Shown here piece after piece: positions 26,946-35,458 of a stretch of 64,000 bases of DNA (position 1 is the stretch's first letter; each line of letters begins with the position of its first letter). The notes beneath the pieces were generated by a model. That model searched no databases and was not told the DNA's origin. It saw only the letters and a list, made by a program, of their open reading frames with translations. The stretch comes from Nocardioides sp. LHD-245 (GTDB taxonomy: Bacteria; Actinomycetota; Actinomycetes; Propionibacteriales; Nocardioidaceae): contig NZ_JAVFWN010000003.1 of NCBI RefSeq assembly GCF_030929495.1, positions 372,001-436,000 on the forward strand. The letters run 5' to 3'. Both the position numbers and the translations under genes were made by a program.

Positions 26946-27883
26946 CGGTGCGCGCGGACACCCTCGGACTGCCGGCTCCCTATCCGGGGGCCGGCCTGCC
27001 GGCCGAGGTGACGGTGTACGAGGTCGGGGCCCGGGACGGGCTGCAGGCCGAGCAGCGGATCGTCCCGACGACCGCCAAGATCCAGCTGATCCACGACCTG
27101 CTGGATGCGGGCCTGCCGGTGGTCGAGGCGACGAGCTTCGTCTCGCCGCGCTGGGTCCCGCAGCTGGCGGACGCGGCCGACGTACTCGCCGGGCTGGGGC
27201 CGGACCTGACCCCCCACCCGGTGCTGGTCCCGAACGCCACGGGGCTGCAGCGCGCGCTGGAGGCGTGCGCGCGCTGTGTCGCGGTGTTCGTCAGCGCGAC
27301 CGAGACCTTCGCCCGCAGCAACCTGAACCGCTCGCTGGAGCAGGCGCTTGCGGCCGCTGTCGAGGTGGCGGCCGAGGCGAGAAGCCACGGACTGCGCGTG
27401 CGCGGCTACGTGTCGATGTGCTTCGGCGACCCGTGGGAGGGGCCGGTCGCGCCGGCGCGCGTGGCGGCCGTCTCGCGTGCCCTCGTCGACGCCGGCTGCT
27501 ACCAGGTGTCGCTGGGCGACACGATCGGCGTCGGGACGGCCGGACAGGTCCGCGCCGTCGTCGACGCCCACGGCGACGCCGGCGTCGTACCTGGGGATCT
27601 CGCCCTGCACTTCCACGACACCTACGGGCAGGCCCTCGCGAATGTGTACGCCGGACTGCAGGCGGGTGTCACCTGCTTCGACAGCTCGGTCGCCGGTCTC
27701 GGCGGCTGCCCGTTCGCCGGGTCGGCGACCGGCAACCTGGCCACCGAGGACCTGCTGTGGATGCTGGCGGGCCTCGGGATCGAGACGGGGGTCGACCTGA
27801 TGGCGGTCGTCCGCGCCGGTGCCGTGATGTCGGAGCTCCTCGCGCTGCCACGCAGCCGGGTCGCCGCGGCCCTGCTGGGCTGA
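26942..27883 (+). CDS. Hydroxymethylglutaryl-CoA lyase
   Basis: A 313-residue TIM-barrel lyase of the DRE-TIM family. Catalytic segments are VGARDGLQAE (R31, D32), LHFHDTYGQALAN (metal ligands H223 and H225) and the HMG-CoA lyase signature SSVAGLGGCPFAGSATGN with the loop Cys at C256. The enzyme splits (S)-HMG-CoA into acetyl-CoA and acetoacetate. The start GTG 26942 overlaps the permease stop. The last gene of the operon, it defines the likely pathway end. Related lyases for citramalyl-CoA belong to a different family, which favours HMG-CoA or a close analogue. Confidence 0.9.
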   Translation: MTVRADTLGLPAPYPGAGLPAEVTVYEVGARDGLQAEQRIVPTTAKIQLIHDLLDAGLPVVEATSFVSPRWVPQLADAADVLAGLGPDLTPHPVLVPNATGLQRALEACARCVAVFVSATETFARSNLNRSLEQALAAAVEVAAEARSHGLRVRGYVSMCFGDPWEGPVAPARVAAVSRALVDAGCYQVSLGDTIGVGTAGQVRAVVDAHGDAGVVPGDLALHFHDTYGQALANVYAGLQAGVTCFDSSVAGLGGCPFAGSATGNLATEDLLWMLAGLGIETGVDLMAVVRAGAVMSELLALPRSRVAAALLG

Positions 27884-27912
27884 GGCCGGCCCGCGCGCCG
27901 GGTCGGGGCTCA
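27880..27912. terminator. Imperfect bidirectional hairpin between convergent operons
   Basis: CTGAGGCCGGCCCG pairs imperfectly with the region ending CGGGGCTCAG across a CGCG-rich turn; the arms contain the stop codons of both flanking genes. No U-run follows on either strand. Confidence 0.4.
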
Positions 27913-28524
27913 GAGGTCGGGGCGGTGCTCGCGCAGCTGCCGGACGAACTCCTCGGCATCGACCATAGAGCCGTCGATCACGAACGGATCCAGGCCACGT
28001 CGCGGGAACCGGACCGCCCAGCCGGTCTCGCCGGGGCGGCCGGCCATCTCGACCCGGGTCCCCGGCTTGCGCAGGTCGAAGCGGTGCGTGGACTCGCCCT
28101 GCTCGACGTAGACGACGCCGCGCACGACGCTGACCTCCACCGGTACGACACGGGTCCGGGCAGCGGCCCAGCCGAGTCCGATCGCGATGAGCACCATCAC
28201 GACGCCGAACGGCGTGCCGAGCTTGCCGTTGACCAGCGTCAGCAGCGCCACCATGCCGGCCACGATCGCGGTCGCGCCGAGCACCATCGACAGCACCCGG
28301 GGATCGCTGCCGTCGCCGGTCAGCCGGTCGCCCGCCGCAGGCTCACCCTCGAAGAGCGAGAGTGAGTCGCCCCCCTGCATCTCGAGGGCGCTGACCTGGG
28401 CGCGGGCGCTCTCCAGCTCGGTGGTCAGTCTCGTGACCTCGTCCTGGCTGGCGGCGAGCCGACGGGCCAGATCGTCGCGCTCCAGGCGGAGCGCGACCAC
28501 CGGGTCGACGTCGGGCCGGGTCAT
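27910..28524 (-). CDS. Membrane protein with coiled coil and two-helix/beta C-terminal domain (paralogue C)
   Basis: A 204-residue protein of unknown function. Residues 10-48 form a coiled coil (VALRLERDDLARRLAAS and on), a linker follows, membrane helices lie at about 78-97 and 104-122, and a cytoplasmic beta-rich domain ends in FVIDGSMVD and a basic tail. The C-terminal half aligns with the protein encoded 10 nt upstream and with the one at 4963-5967. It is the second gene of a two-gene unit and probably interacts with its large neighbour. Confidence 0.65.
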   Translation of the reverse strand: MTRPDVDPVVALRLERDDLARRLAASQDEVTRLTTELESARAQVSALEMQGGDSLSLFEGEPAAGDRLTGDGSDPRVLSMVLGATAIVAGMVALLTLVNGKLGTPFGVVMVLIAIGLGWAAARTRVVPVEVSVVRGVVYVEQGESTHRFDLRKPGTRVEMAGRPGETGWAVRFPRRGLDPFVIDGSMVDAEEFVRQLREHRPDL

Positions 28525-28534
28525 CGGCTCCGGG

Positions 28535-31500
28535 TCACAGATCCCGACGCCATTGGCGCAGCGCCTCCAGGAAGGTGGGCCCGTCGACCATCCGGGCGTC
28601 GATGACGACCGGAGACATGCTGCGGCGCAGGATGAGCACCCGCCACGACTTCGAACCCGGGGTCCCGGTCTGCTCGATCTTGGTGTTGGGGCTGGTCAGG
28701 TCGAAGGTGCTGTTGATGTCGCCCTGGGTGACCTTGAGGACACCGGTCTCGTCGATGCTGACGCTGCGCGAGGAGTTGCTGGCCTTGAGGGCGTAGCCGA
28801 GCAGGATCGCGGCCACGGCCGTGAGGATGGCGCTGAAGGCGATGTCGTCGGCCAGGGTGCCCTTGATCGCCATCCGACCGACCATCGCGGCCAGGCCGAT
28901 GGCGCCCAGGATCGCCAGTGGCGCGAGGCTGTCGCTGCCGCGCTTGGCGTGGAACGGGACGCGCTTGCCCCCCGTCGCCGGGGCGACCATCGCGGCCGCG
29001 GCTGCCGGGGTGGGCTGGGGAGTGGGCTCGGGCTCCTCTGTCAGAGGCTCGTCGAGGACCGGCTGGACCGCTGTCGCCGGCTCGGGTGCCGACGCAGGGA
29101 CCTCGGGCTCCGGCTCGGGTTCGGGTGCAAGCGCCTCGGGCTCCGGCTCGGGTTCGGGTGCAAGCGCCTCCGGCTCCGGCTCGGGCTCCGGGGTGGGCTC
29201 CGGCTCCGGCGCCAGGGCCTCGGGCTCGGCTGCCGGCGCAAGGGCCTCCGGCTCGACAACCTCCACGTCGAGCAGCGCGACGGCCGGGGCGTCGTCGTCC
29301 TCGGCCGCGACGTCGAGCGTCTCGACGTCGTCGAGGAACTCGTCGGTCTCGTCGGTCTCCGCGGGCGTGCTCGCCGTGGCCCGCCACTGCTCCAGCAGTG
29401 AGGGGGTCCGCTCGACAGGCGTGTCGAGGACGTCGGCGATCTCCGCAGCCGGCTCGGCCCGGTCGGCCTCGGCGTCGGGCTCGGTGAGCTCCGGCTCGGG
29501 TTCCGTCTGGGGCGCGGGGGCGGTCTCGGCGGCCAGCCGGGCGCGGATCTGGGCCATCTGGGCGGCCAGGTCGCCGACCGGCGGGACGTCGGAGGCCGGC
29601 TCGGCCTCGACCAGCGCCTCGACGTCCAGTGGCTCCGGCTCGGCCACCACCACCGGCTCCGGTGCCAGGGCCTCGGGCTCCGGCGCCAGCTCGGGCTCCG
29701 GCTCGGGCTCCGGCTCGGGCTCCGGCTCCGGCTCGGGCTCCGGCTCGGGCTCCGGCTCGGGCTCCGGCTCGGGCTCCGGCTCCGGCTCCGGCTCCGGCTC
29801 GGCGATCATCACTGGCTCGGGCTCGGGCTCCGGCTCGGCGATCATCACTGGCTCGGACTCCGGCTCGGCGATCGCCGCGAACTCCGGCTCCGGCTCAGCC
29901 GGCAGGTCGATCAGGGCGGCGACGGCGACGGGCTCCGCGACCGCCGGCGGGTCGGCGTTCATGTCGTCGGTGCTCAGCCGGGCCCGGATCTGGGCCACCT
30001 GCTGGGCGAGCGCGGCGGCGTCGGCCAGGGCGCGCTCGCGTTCCCGAGCGAGCTCGGCGGCGCGGGCCTCGGCCTGCTCGCGGGCCCGGGCGTGCTCGAG
30101 TGCCCGCTCCTCGGCCTGGACGAGATCCGAGCGCAGGCCCTCGACGGCGCTGGCGTGCGCCTCGGCGGCGAGCTCGAGCTGGTGGCGGGCGTCCTCCTCG
30201 GCGACCCGGCGGGCCTCGGAGGCGTCCACCGCGCGGCGCTCGGCGGCCTCGGCGGTCTCGAGGGCGAGCCGCGCCATCTCGGCCTGTTCGAGGGCAGCCT
30301 GCTCCGCGGCTCCACGAGCCTGGTGGGCCTCCTGGGCGAGGCGGGCGTGGTCGGCGGCGGCCTGTTCGGCCACCGCCCGCTCCTCGACGGCCTGACGGGC
30401 CAGGGCGCCGTGCTCCTGCGCGCTCGCGGCGGCCTGCTCGGCCAGCAGGCGGGCCCGCTCCTCGGCGGCCTCGGCGGCGCGGTGGGCGTCCTGGGCCAGG
30501 GCGGCCTGCTGGCGAGCGGCCTCTTCGGCAAGCGCTCGTGCCTGGGCGATCTCCGCGGAACTCCGCTCCGCGGCCTCCCGCTCCTCGAGCATGCGGCGGG
30601 CGAACTCGGCGTGCTCGGCGGCGCTGACGGCGGCGGCCTCGGCCATGACGCGAGCCCGCTCCTCGGCGGCGGCGCGCTCCTCGTGGGCCTGGCGGGCCGC
30701 GGTGGCGTACGACTCGGCGGCCGTCTCGGCCTCCTGCCGGGCCGCGGCGGCGCTGGTCACGAGTTCGGCCTGCTCCTGGGCGCGGGCCTCGGCGGCCTGG
30801 CGGGCCGCGTGCGCCTCGGCGGCGCGTTCGGCCTGCGCGACGGCGTGCCGCTCGGCTTCCTCGCGCTTGGCCGACTCGGCGTCGGCGAGCTCGGCCCGCT
30901 CCCTGGCGGCCCGTTCGGCGGCCTCACGGGCGGCGGCCTCGGTGCGGGCGAGCTCCTCGGCCTCGGCTCGCGCCCGGTGCGCCAGAGCGGCGGTCTCGGC
31001 CTGCTCCTGGGCCAGCCGGTCCGCCTCGGCGCGGGCCTGGTTGGCGAGCTGGGCGGCCTCCTCGGCGGCCAGCCGCTCGGCGGCCTGCTCGGCGGCGGCG
31101 AGCTCGGCGTCGCGTCGCAGCCGGGCGGCGAGCGCGGCGACCACCTCCGCGTTGTCGGGTACGGCGCCGGCGTCGTCCGCGGCCACCCCGCTGGTCTCCG
31201 CAGGGGTGACCAGCTCGGCCTCGATCTCGGCGCGGGCGTGCGCCAGGACCTCCTCCGGCCGGCGGGGGGTCTCGGTGCCTTCGGTGAGGTTCGGGATCGG
31301 CTCCTCGAGCAGCGGCGGCTCGACGGCCTCCGGCCGCGGCCCGGCCTGCGGCTTCGCGGCCGTGCTCGCGCCGGGGCGTCGTCGTAGCCGGGCCAGACCC
31401 TTGGCCTGGGGGACCGGCGTCGGCTCGGAGAACCCCGCGTCGACGGCGGCCGCGATCACGCGCTGGCCGGCCTCCTCGTCGCTCGCCCGCCGCGCGGGCG

Positions 31501-32350
31501 GGGTCGGCTCGAACGCCCGCACCGGCTCGGGCTCCGGCTCGCCTTCGGACCCGACGACCGCCTCGGGCTCCGGCGACGGGTCGTCCTCGCGGGTGCCGGT
31601 GTCCTCGTCGTGCCACACCGCTGCGGTGAGCGGGTCGACGTACTCGGCAGCGGGCGACGCGGCCACCGGCTCGCCGGGCTGATCGGCATCCTCGGCCTCG
31701 GCCGCCGGTGCGGTCGCACCGAGCGAGTCGCCGAAGGGTCGCCGGGTGGCGCGGGCGATGATGGCCGACCAGTCGCCCGTCTCGCCCCCGTGGCCTGCCC
31801 CGTCGGCCGCGGCCGACGAACCGGGCGTCTCCTCGGCGGCGTCCTCCGCCGGCTCGGAGCGCATCCGCTCCAGCCGGTCGGTCAACGTTCCCCGCAGCGT
31901 CGGGTCCTCGGCGGTGGCGCTCGCCCCGGCCTCGAACTCCTGCGGATCGATCTCCGCGAGCGGCCGGCCGAGGGACCGGTCGATGACGCTGGCCCAGTCG
32001 GCGGGTATCTCGACGAGGGTGTCCTCGGAGACGTCCCCGAGGTCGTCGGTGACGACGTCGGCGTCCTCGGCCGCGCGCGGCGTGCCGGTGCGGTCGCCGA
32101 CGCGCGCCACGAGGTCGTCGAAGGTCCCGTCGGCGGGTTCGCTCTCGCCGGCCGGGTCCTCCTCGCTCGGCACCGACGTGTTGCTCCGGCGCAGCAGCTC
32201 CTGGATGTCATCGGCGTCGAGCTCGCCGACCACCGGCCCGTCGTCGGTACGACGCCGCAGGAGTCCTCTCCGTCCCCGGCCGCGTCCAGGACGCGACTCA
32301 GCGAGCCGGGAGTCCTCGGGACCCGGCTCGCCGTCGGTGACAGAGCTCAT
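28535..32350 (-). CDS. 1271-residue coiled-coil, Glu-Pro-repeat membrane protein (paralogue B)
   Basis: Unknown function. Residues 1-400 are acidic and disordered with repeated short motifs ending in Asp-Trp-(Ala/Ser)-(Ser/Ala)-(Val/Ile)-Ile. About 400-790 are an almost unbroken Ala/Glu/Arg coiled coil, and 815-1130 are acidic with long Pro-Glu runs. Membrane helices at about 1137-1157 and 1165-1187 are followed by a beta-rich domain ending VVIDARMVD. With both helices spanning, the long N-terminal part lies in the cytoplasm. The design resembles a polar or cell-envelope scaffold, but no DivIVA domain is visible. The -10 box TAGATT 8 nt before ATG predicts a leaderless mRNA. Confidence 0.65.
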   Translation of the reverse strand: MSSVTDGEPGPEDSRLAESRPGRGRGRRGLLRRRTDDGPVVGELDADDIQELLRRSNTSVPSEEDPAGESEPADGTFDDLVARVGDRTGTPRAAEDADVVTDDLGDVSEDTLVEIPADWASVIDRSLGRPLAEIDPQEFEAGASATAEDPTLRGTLTDRLERMRSEPAEDAAEETPGSSAAADGAGHGGETGDWSAIIARATRRPFGDSLGATAPAAEAEDADQPGEPVAASPAAEYVDPLTAAVWHDEDTGTREDDPSPEPEAVVGSEGEPEPEPVRAFEPTPPARRASDEEAGQRVIAAAVDAGFSEPTPVPQAKGLARLRRRPGASTAAKPQAGPRPEAVEPPLLEEPIPNLTEGTETPRRPEEVLAHARAEIEAELVTPAETSGVAADDAGAVPDNAEVVAALAARLRRDAELAAAEQAAERLAAEEAAQLANQARAEADRLAQEQAETAALAHRARAEAEELARTEAAAREAAERAARERAELADAESAKREEAERHAVAQAERAAEAHAARQAAEARAQEQAELVTSAAAARQEAETAAESYATAARQAHEERAAAEERARVMAEAAAVSAAEHAEFARRMLEEREAAERSSAEIAQARALAEEAARQQAALAQDAHRAAEAAEERARLLAEQAAASAQEHGALARQAVEERAVAEQAAADHARLAQEAHQARGAAEQAALEQAEMARLALETAEAAERRAVDASEARRVAEEDARHQLELAAEAHASAVEGLRSDLVQAEERALEHARAREQAEARAAELARERERALADAAALAQQVAQIRARLSTDDMNADPPAVAEPVAVAALIDLPAEPEPEFAAIAEPESEPVMIAEPEPEPEPVMIAEPEPEPEPEPEPEPEPEPEPEPEPEPEPEPEPEPEPELAPEPEALAPEPVVVAEPEPLDVEALVEAEPASDVPPVGDLAAQMAQIRARLAAETAPAPQTEPEPELTEPDAEADRAEPAAEIADVLDTPVERTPSLLEQWRATASTPAETDETDEFLDDVETLDVAAEDDDAPAVALLDVEVVEPEALAPAAEPEALAPEPEPTPEPEPEPEALAPEPEPEPEALAPEPEPEPEVPASAPEPATAVQPVLDEPLTEEPEPTPQPTPAAAAAMVAPATGGKRVPFHAKRGSDSLAPLAILGAIGLAAMVGRMAIKGTLADDIAFSAILTAVAAILLGYALKASNSSRSVSIDETGVLKVTQGDINSTFDLTSPNTKIEQTGTPGSKSWRVLILRRSMSPVVIDARMVDGPTFLEALRQWRRDL
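29691..29803. repeat. Hexanucleotide minisatellite coding for Pro-Glu repeats
   Basis: Alternating CTCGGG and CTCCGG units run for about 113 bp inside the 1271-residue gene, coding (Pro-Glu) repeats on the minus strand. Shorter relatives, including a duplicated unit of about 40 bp with GGTTCGGGTGCAAGCGCCTC, lie at 29100-29240. Units are multiples of 6, so length changes keep the reading frame. Confidence 0.85.
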
Positions 32351-32358
32351 GGTGGGTA

Positions 32359-32364
32359 AATCTA
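32359..32364 (-). promoter_or_regulatory. -10 box overlapping the mshD stop codon
   Basis: TAGATT on the minus strand starts with the TAG stop of mshD (32362-32364) and lies 8 nt before the ATG of the 1271-residue gene, so that gene has its own promoter although it follows mshD closely. Confidence 0.5.
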
Positions 32365-33243
32365 CTCACCGGTCGCGGGGTTACGGGCGAGTTCCGGGCG
32401 CTGGTACTGGACGTGGGTGTCGGCCGCCGCGTGGCGGAAGCCGAGATCCTCGTAGAGCCGGCGCGCCGGAGTGTTGTCCGCCTCGACGTACAGCAGGACC
32501 TCGGCCACGCCGCGCGCCGCGAGGTGGTGCAGACCGGCGAGGGTGAGCACCCGGCCGAGTCCCCGGCCCTGGGCGGTGGGCGAGACGCCGACGACGTACA
32601 CCTCGCCCAGGGTGGCGTCGTGCTGCTTGGTCCAGTGGAACCCGAGCAGGGAGCCGTGGTCGTCGACGGCGAGGAGCAGGCCGGCCGGCTCGAACCACGG
32701 TTCGGCCGTCCGCTCGGCCAGGCCGTCGGCGTCCAGGCCGCCCTGCTCGGGGTGGTGGGCGAAGGCGGCGGCGTTGACCGCGAGCAGCGCGTCGGCGTCG
32801 CCGGCCTCGTAGCCGCGGATCCGGACGCCGGTGGGCGGCTCCGCGGACGGCAGCGGTACGGCGGCCGGCCGGCGCATCACCCACAGCTCGCGGGTGCGGG
32901 CGAACCCCCAGCGCGCGGCGAGCGCTCCGGCGGCGGGGTGGTCGCCGTGCGACCAGGCGGTGAGCGCCCCCGGCGCGGCGACGGCTCGGGCGCCGAGGCT
33001 GGCGCCCAGCCCCTCGCCGCGGGCGGCCGGCGCGACGACGAGGTCGAGCTCGGTGCCGCGACGCAGCGCGAACCCGTCGCCGGTCACCCAGGCCTCGCTG
33101 CCGTCGAGCCCGTGGTGCTTGAGCCGGAGGGTCACCGCCTCGTCGACGGGGTCGGTCCCGTCGGCCTCGCGGCTGGCGTCGCGGACCCGGCCGATCGCGT
33201 CGAGGGCGGCCGCGTCCGACAGCAGGGGGAGCTCCGAGGTCAC
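32362..33243 (-). CDS. mshD: Mycothiol synthase MshD
   Basis: A 293-residue tandem-GNAT protein that acetylates Cys-GlcN-Ins in the last step of mycothiol synthesis. The first GNAT half has [15 protein letters not shown] and the second [22 protein letters not shown], both acetyl-CoA loops. The C-terminal [19 protein letters not shown] and the HVQYQR end are typical of MshD. GTG at 33243 overlaps the stop of the upstream SGNH gene (GTGA). In Mycobacterium mshD also neighbours glnR, which supports the call. Mycothiol is the actinobacterial redox buffer. Confidence 0.92.
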   Translation of the reverse strand: MTSELPLLSDAAALDAIGRVRDASREADGTDPVDEAVTLRLKHHGLDGSEAWVTGDGFALRRGTELDLVVAPAARGEGLGASLGARAVAAPGALTAWSHGDHPAAGALAARWGFARTRELWVMRRPAAVPLPSAEPPTGVRIRGYEAGDADALLAVNAAAFAHHPEQGGLDADGLAERTAEPWFEPAGLLLAVDDHGSLLGFHWTKQHDATLGEVYVVGVSPTAQGRGLGRVLTLAGLHHLAARGVAEVLLYVEADNTPARRLYEDLGFRHAAADTHVQYQRPELARNPATGE

Positions 33244-34073
33244 CCCTCCGACCGTAGCGGGCGCACCGAGTCGGGTTGCCGCAGGTGTGCCTGGGTCCGC
33301 GTCCACTCCTGGATCCGGGTGGCGAGCGCGCGGCCGACCAGGTCGTGCGCGTCCGGGGAGAAGTGGAAGCCGTCGGGGACGGCGTCGTCGCGCACCGGGT
33401 ACGCCGCCGCGACGATCTCGTTGGTGGGGAAGACGAGCACCTCGTGCTCTCCGCGTGCCTCGACCGCCTCCGCGAGGAGCCGGTTGAGGAGGCGGACGCG
33501 GTGCGGCATGCCGGGGAAGAGCTGCTCGCCGTAGGTCCCCGGCAGCGGCGTCTCCATGAGGATCACGAGGGGGCTCTGGATCTCCCGCACCCGCGCGGTG
33601 GCGCGCATGATGTCGGCGACCGCGTTGCGGACCCGGCGCTCGCCGTACCGGGGCGGCAGCCGCCGGTCGAGCGCCGTCTGGGCGCGCACCAGGGAGCGCC
33701 ACAGCGGTCGCAACACCTTGGTCCGGTACGCCGTCGACAGGCGCCGCGGGAGCCAGGTGAACGCGTTGGCGTGGCGCTCGATCCGGTTGGGCCAGAGCAG
33801 GTGCAGGGTCTCGTAGTGGCCGACCATGTAGATGACGACGTCGGGGGAGAAGCCGACCACGTCGCGTTCCCAGGTGCGTACGACCGTGGACGTCGGCATC
33901 CCGCCGACGGTGACCGAGCGGACCTCGGTCGGCTGTCCCGAGGCGAGCAGCTCGCGCTCGATGACGCGCGGGAACCCGAGGTCGCTGCGCGGCCCGCTCA
34001 TCGGGCTGGTCCAGCCGGCCGTCGATGCGCCCCGGATGAAGATCCGGGTCGGGAGCCATCCGGTCTCGTTCAC
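33240..34073 (-). CDS. SGNH/GDSL-like hydrolase
   Basis: A 277-residue cytoplasmic protein. The catalytic block I reads FIRGASTAGW, with the Ser in G-A-S in place of the usual G-D-S. VIYMVGHYET would be the region of block III, without the usual G-x-N-D. The block V segment is DGFHFSPDAHDLVG, giving Asp and His of the triad. The absence of a signal peptide and the variant blocks make the substrate obscure. GTG at 34073 follows TAAGGT (34081-34086) by 7 nt, so it is probably leaderless. It is coupled to mshD downstream. Confidence 0.7.
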   Translation of the reverse strand: MNETGWLPTRIFIRGASTAGWTSPMSGPRSDLGFPRVIERELLASGQPTEVRSVTVGGMPTSTVVRTWERDVVGFSPDVVIYMVGHYETLHLLWPNRIERHANAFTWLPRRLSTAYRTKVLRPLWRSLVRAQTALDRRLPPRYGERRVRNAVADIMRATARVREIQSPLVILMETPLPGTYGEQLFPGMPHRVRLLNRLLAEAVEARGEHEVLVFPTNEIVAAAYPVRDDAVPDGFHFSPDAHDLVGRALATRIQEWTRTQAHLRQPDSVRPLRSEG

Positions 34074-34080
34074 GGCACGA

Positions 34081-34086
34081 ACCTTA
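34081..34086 (-). promoter_or_regulatory. -10 box of SGNH-mshD operon
   Basis: TAAGGT on the minus strand, 7 nt before GTG 34073; the same bases could be misread as a ribosome site (AAGG). Confidence 0.45.
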
Positions 34087-34123
34087 TGGGATGGCGCGAG
34101 CGCGTCGCTCGTTCCTCGCGCCG

Positions 34124-34260
34124 CGCTGCCGCGCACGCCGTTGGCTTGGGCAGGTGGCCCGGTTCGCGTGGCGGCCACACCTCGGCACGACGCGAAGCGC
34201 CGCCCTCGTCGGCTCCGGTCGCTCGTTCCTCGCTCCCGCCGCCTTCTCGTGCGGCGTTCC
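34124..34260. repeat. Dispersed intergenic repeat, copy R4 (partial)
   Basis: CGCTGCCGCGCACGC and GGCGGCCACAC recur in the order seen at 7750-7808 (copy R1). CGCTCGTTCCTCGC also occurs twice inside this gap (near 34107 and 34220). No promoter for the downstream gene is needed from it. Confidence 0.5.
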
Positions 34261-34292
34261 CGCCGTAGCCTCGGGAGTGGGGGCTGGCGCGA

Positions 34293-35027
34293 TCAGACGC
34301 CGCGGCTCTCGACCTCGGCCTCGGCCGCGGGAGCGGACGCGGTGTCCTTGGTGGGCAGGACGAACCGGTACCCGACATTGCGCACGGTGCCGATCAGGGT
34401 CTCGTTCTCGGGGCCCAGCTTCGCGCGCAGCCGCCGGACGTGGACGTCGACGGTGCGGGTGCCGCCGAAGTAGTCGTAGCCCCACACCTCCTGCAGCAGC
34501 TGCTGGCGGCTGAACACCCGGCCGGGGTGCTGGGCGAGGAACTTGAGGAGCTCGAACTCCTTGAAGGTGAGGTCGAGCGTGCGACTGCCGACCTTCGCGG
34601 TGTAGGTGGCCTCGTCGACGACGACCTCACCGGAGCGGATCAGGTGGGCGTCGGGGTCCGCGGCGTCGCGGGCCGCGGTGAGCCGGCCGATCGCCAGCCG
34701 GATCCGGGCCTCGAGCTCGGCCGGTCCGCAGGTGTGCAGCACGACGTCGTCCATGCCCCAGTCGTGGTGGACGACGGCGAGGCCGCCCTCGGTCACGATG
34801 AGGACGACGGGCACGTCGGTGCCCGTCGTGCGGATCAGCCGGCACAGGTCGCGGGCGCCGGCGAGGTCCTGGCGACCGTCGACGAGCAGGAGGTCCGACT
34901 CGGGTGCGTCGAGGAGGGCGCTGCCCTCAGCGGGCAGGATCCGCACCTGGTGGCCGAGAAGCGCGAGGCCGGGCAGCACCTCGGCCGAGGGCTGCAGGGC
35001 GCTGGTCAACAACAGGAGCGTGCTCAT
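34293..35027 (-). CDS. glnR: GlnR, orphan OmpR-type nitrogen regulator
   Basis: A 244-residue orphan response regulator. The receiver keeps Asp50 in [19 protein letters not shown] but otherwise diverges from phosphorylated receivers, as GlnR does; GlnR works as a phosphorylation-independent dimer. The winged helix is strongly conserved ([56 protein letters not shown]). It controls ammonium assimilation genes in actinobacteria. ATG 35027 follows GAGGAGG by 5 nt. The mshD neighbourhood is shared with Mycobacterium. Confidence 0.93.
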   Translation of the reverse strand: MSTLLLLTSALQPSAEVLPGLALLGHQVRILPAEGSALLDAPESDLLLVDGRQDLAGARDLCRLIRTTGTDVPVVLIVTEGGLAVVHHDWGMDDVVLHTCGPAELEARIRLAIGRLTAARDAADPDAHLIRSGEVVVDEATYTAKVGSRTLDLTFKEFELLKFLAQHPGRVFSRQQLLQEVWGYDYFGGTRTVDVHVRRLRAKLGPENETLIGTVRNVGYRFVLPTKDTASAPAAEAEVESRGV

Positions 35028-35156
35028 CTGGCCTCCTCGCCGGCACCACCGTCGTGGCGGCACCGAGTCGAGACCGAAACGCACCGTTGGGCCCCGGCCA
35101 GTTTTCTGATGAGGGACGATACCGACATACGCCGTCAGTGGGGAAGGGTCGTCGAG

Positions 35157-35432
35157 GTGAGTGAGACGCAGGTCATCCGAGTCCGGTACTGGGCCGCCGC
35201 CCGCGCGGCGGCCGGGATCGCGGAGGAGGAGGTGGCCGTGACCGGCGCCCTGACCCTCGCCGAGCTGCGGGCCGAGGTGGTCGGTCGCCACCCGGGCAGC
35301 CGGTTGCCCGACGTCATCGGCATCTGCTCGGTGCTGATCGGCGAGCGTCCCGTCTCCTCGGAGGATCCCGCGGCGGTGCTGGTGCGCCCTGGAGACACCG
35401 TCGAGTTCCTCCCGCCGTTCGCCGGAGGGTGA
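35157..35432 (+). CDS. MoaD/ThiS-like ubiquitin-fold sulfur carrier
   Basis: A 91-residue beta-grasp protein that starts [14 protein letters not shown] and ends [10 protein letters not shown]. The C-terminal Gly-Gly is the site adenylated and thiocarboxylated by an E1-like enzyme in molybdopterin, thiamine or cysteine synthesis. The P-P-F-A-G-G end fits MoaD best. No moaE, moeB or thiG gene is nearby, so the pathway is inferred. GTG 35157 follows GGAAGG at 9 nt; an in-frame ATG at 35109 is an alternative start. Confidence 0.85.
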   Translation: MSETQVIRVRYWAAARAAAGIAEEEVAVTGALTLAELRAEVVGRHPGSRLPDVIGICSVLIGERPVSSEDPAAVLVRPGDTVEFLPPFAGG

Positions 35433-35446
35433 GACCGGGCCGGACC

Positions 35447-35452
35447 TATACT
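35447..35452 (+). promoter_or_regulatory. -10 box at the head of the polysaccharide locus
   Basis: TATACT, the best -10 match in the window, 6 nt before GTG 35459, predicting a leaderless mRNA. Confidence 0.6.
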
Positions 35453-35458
35453 CCCCGG

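Noticed and set aside
20130..27883. Itaconate or citramalate degradation as the operon role
   Set aside because: That pathway needs a hydratase and a CitE-type citramalyl-CoA lyase. The operon has neither, and its lyase carries the HMG-CoA lyase signature.
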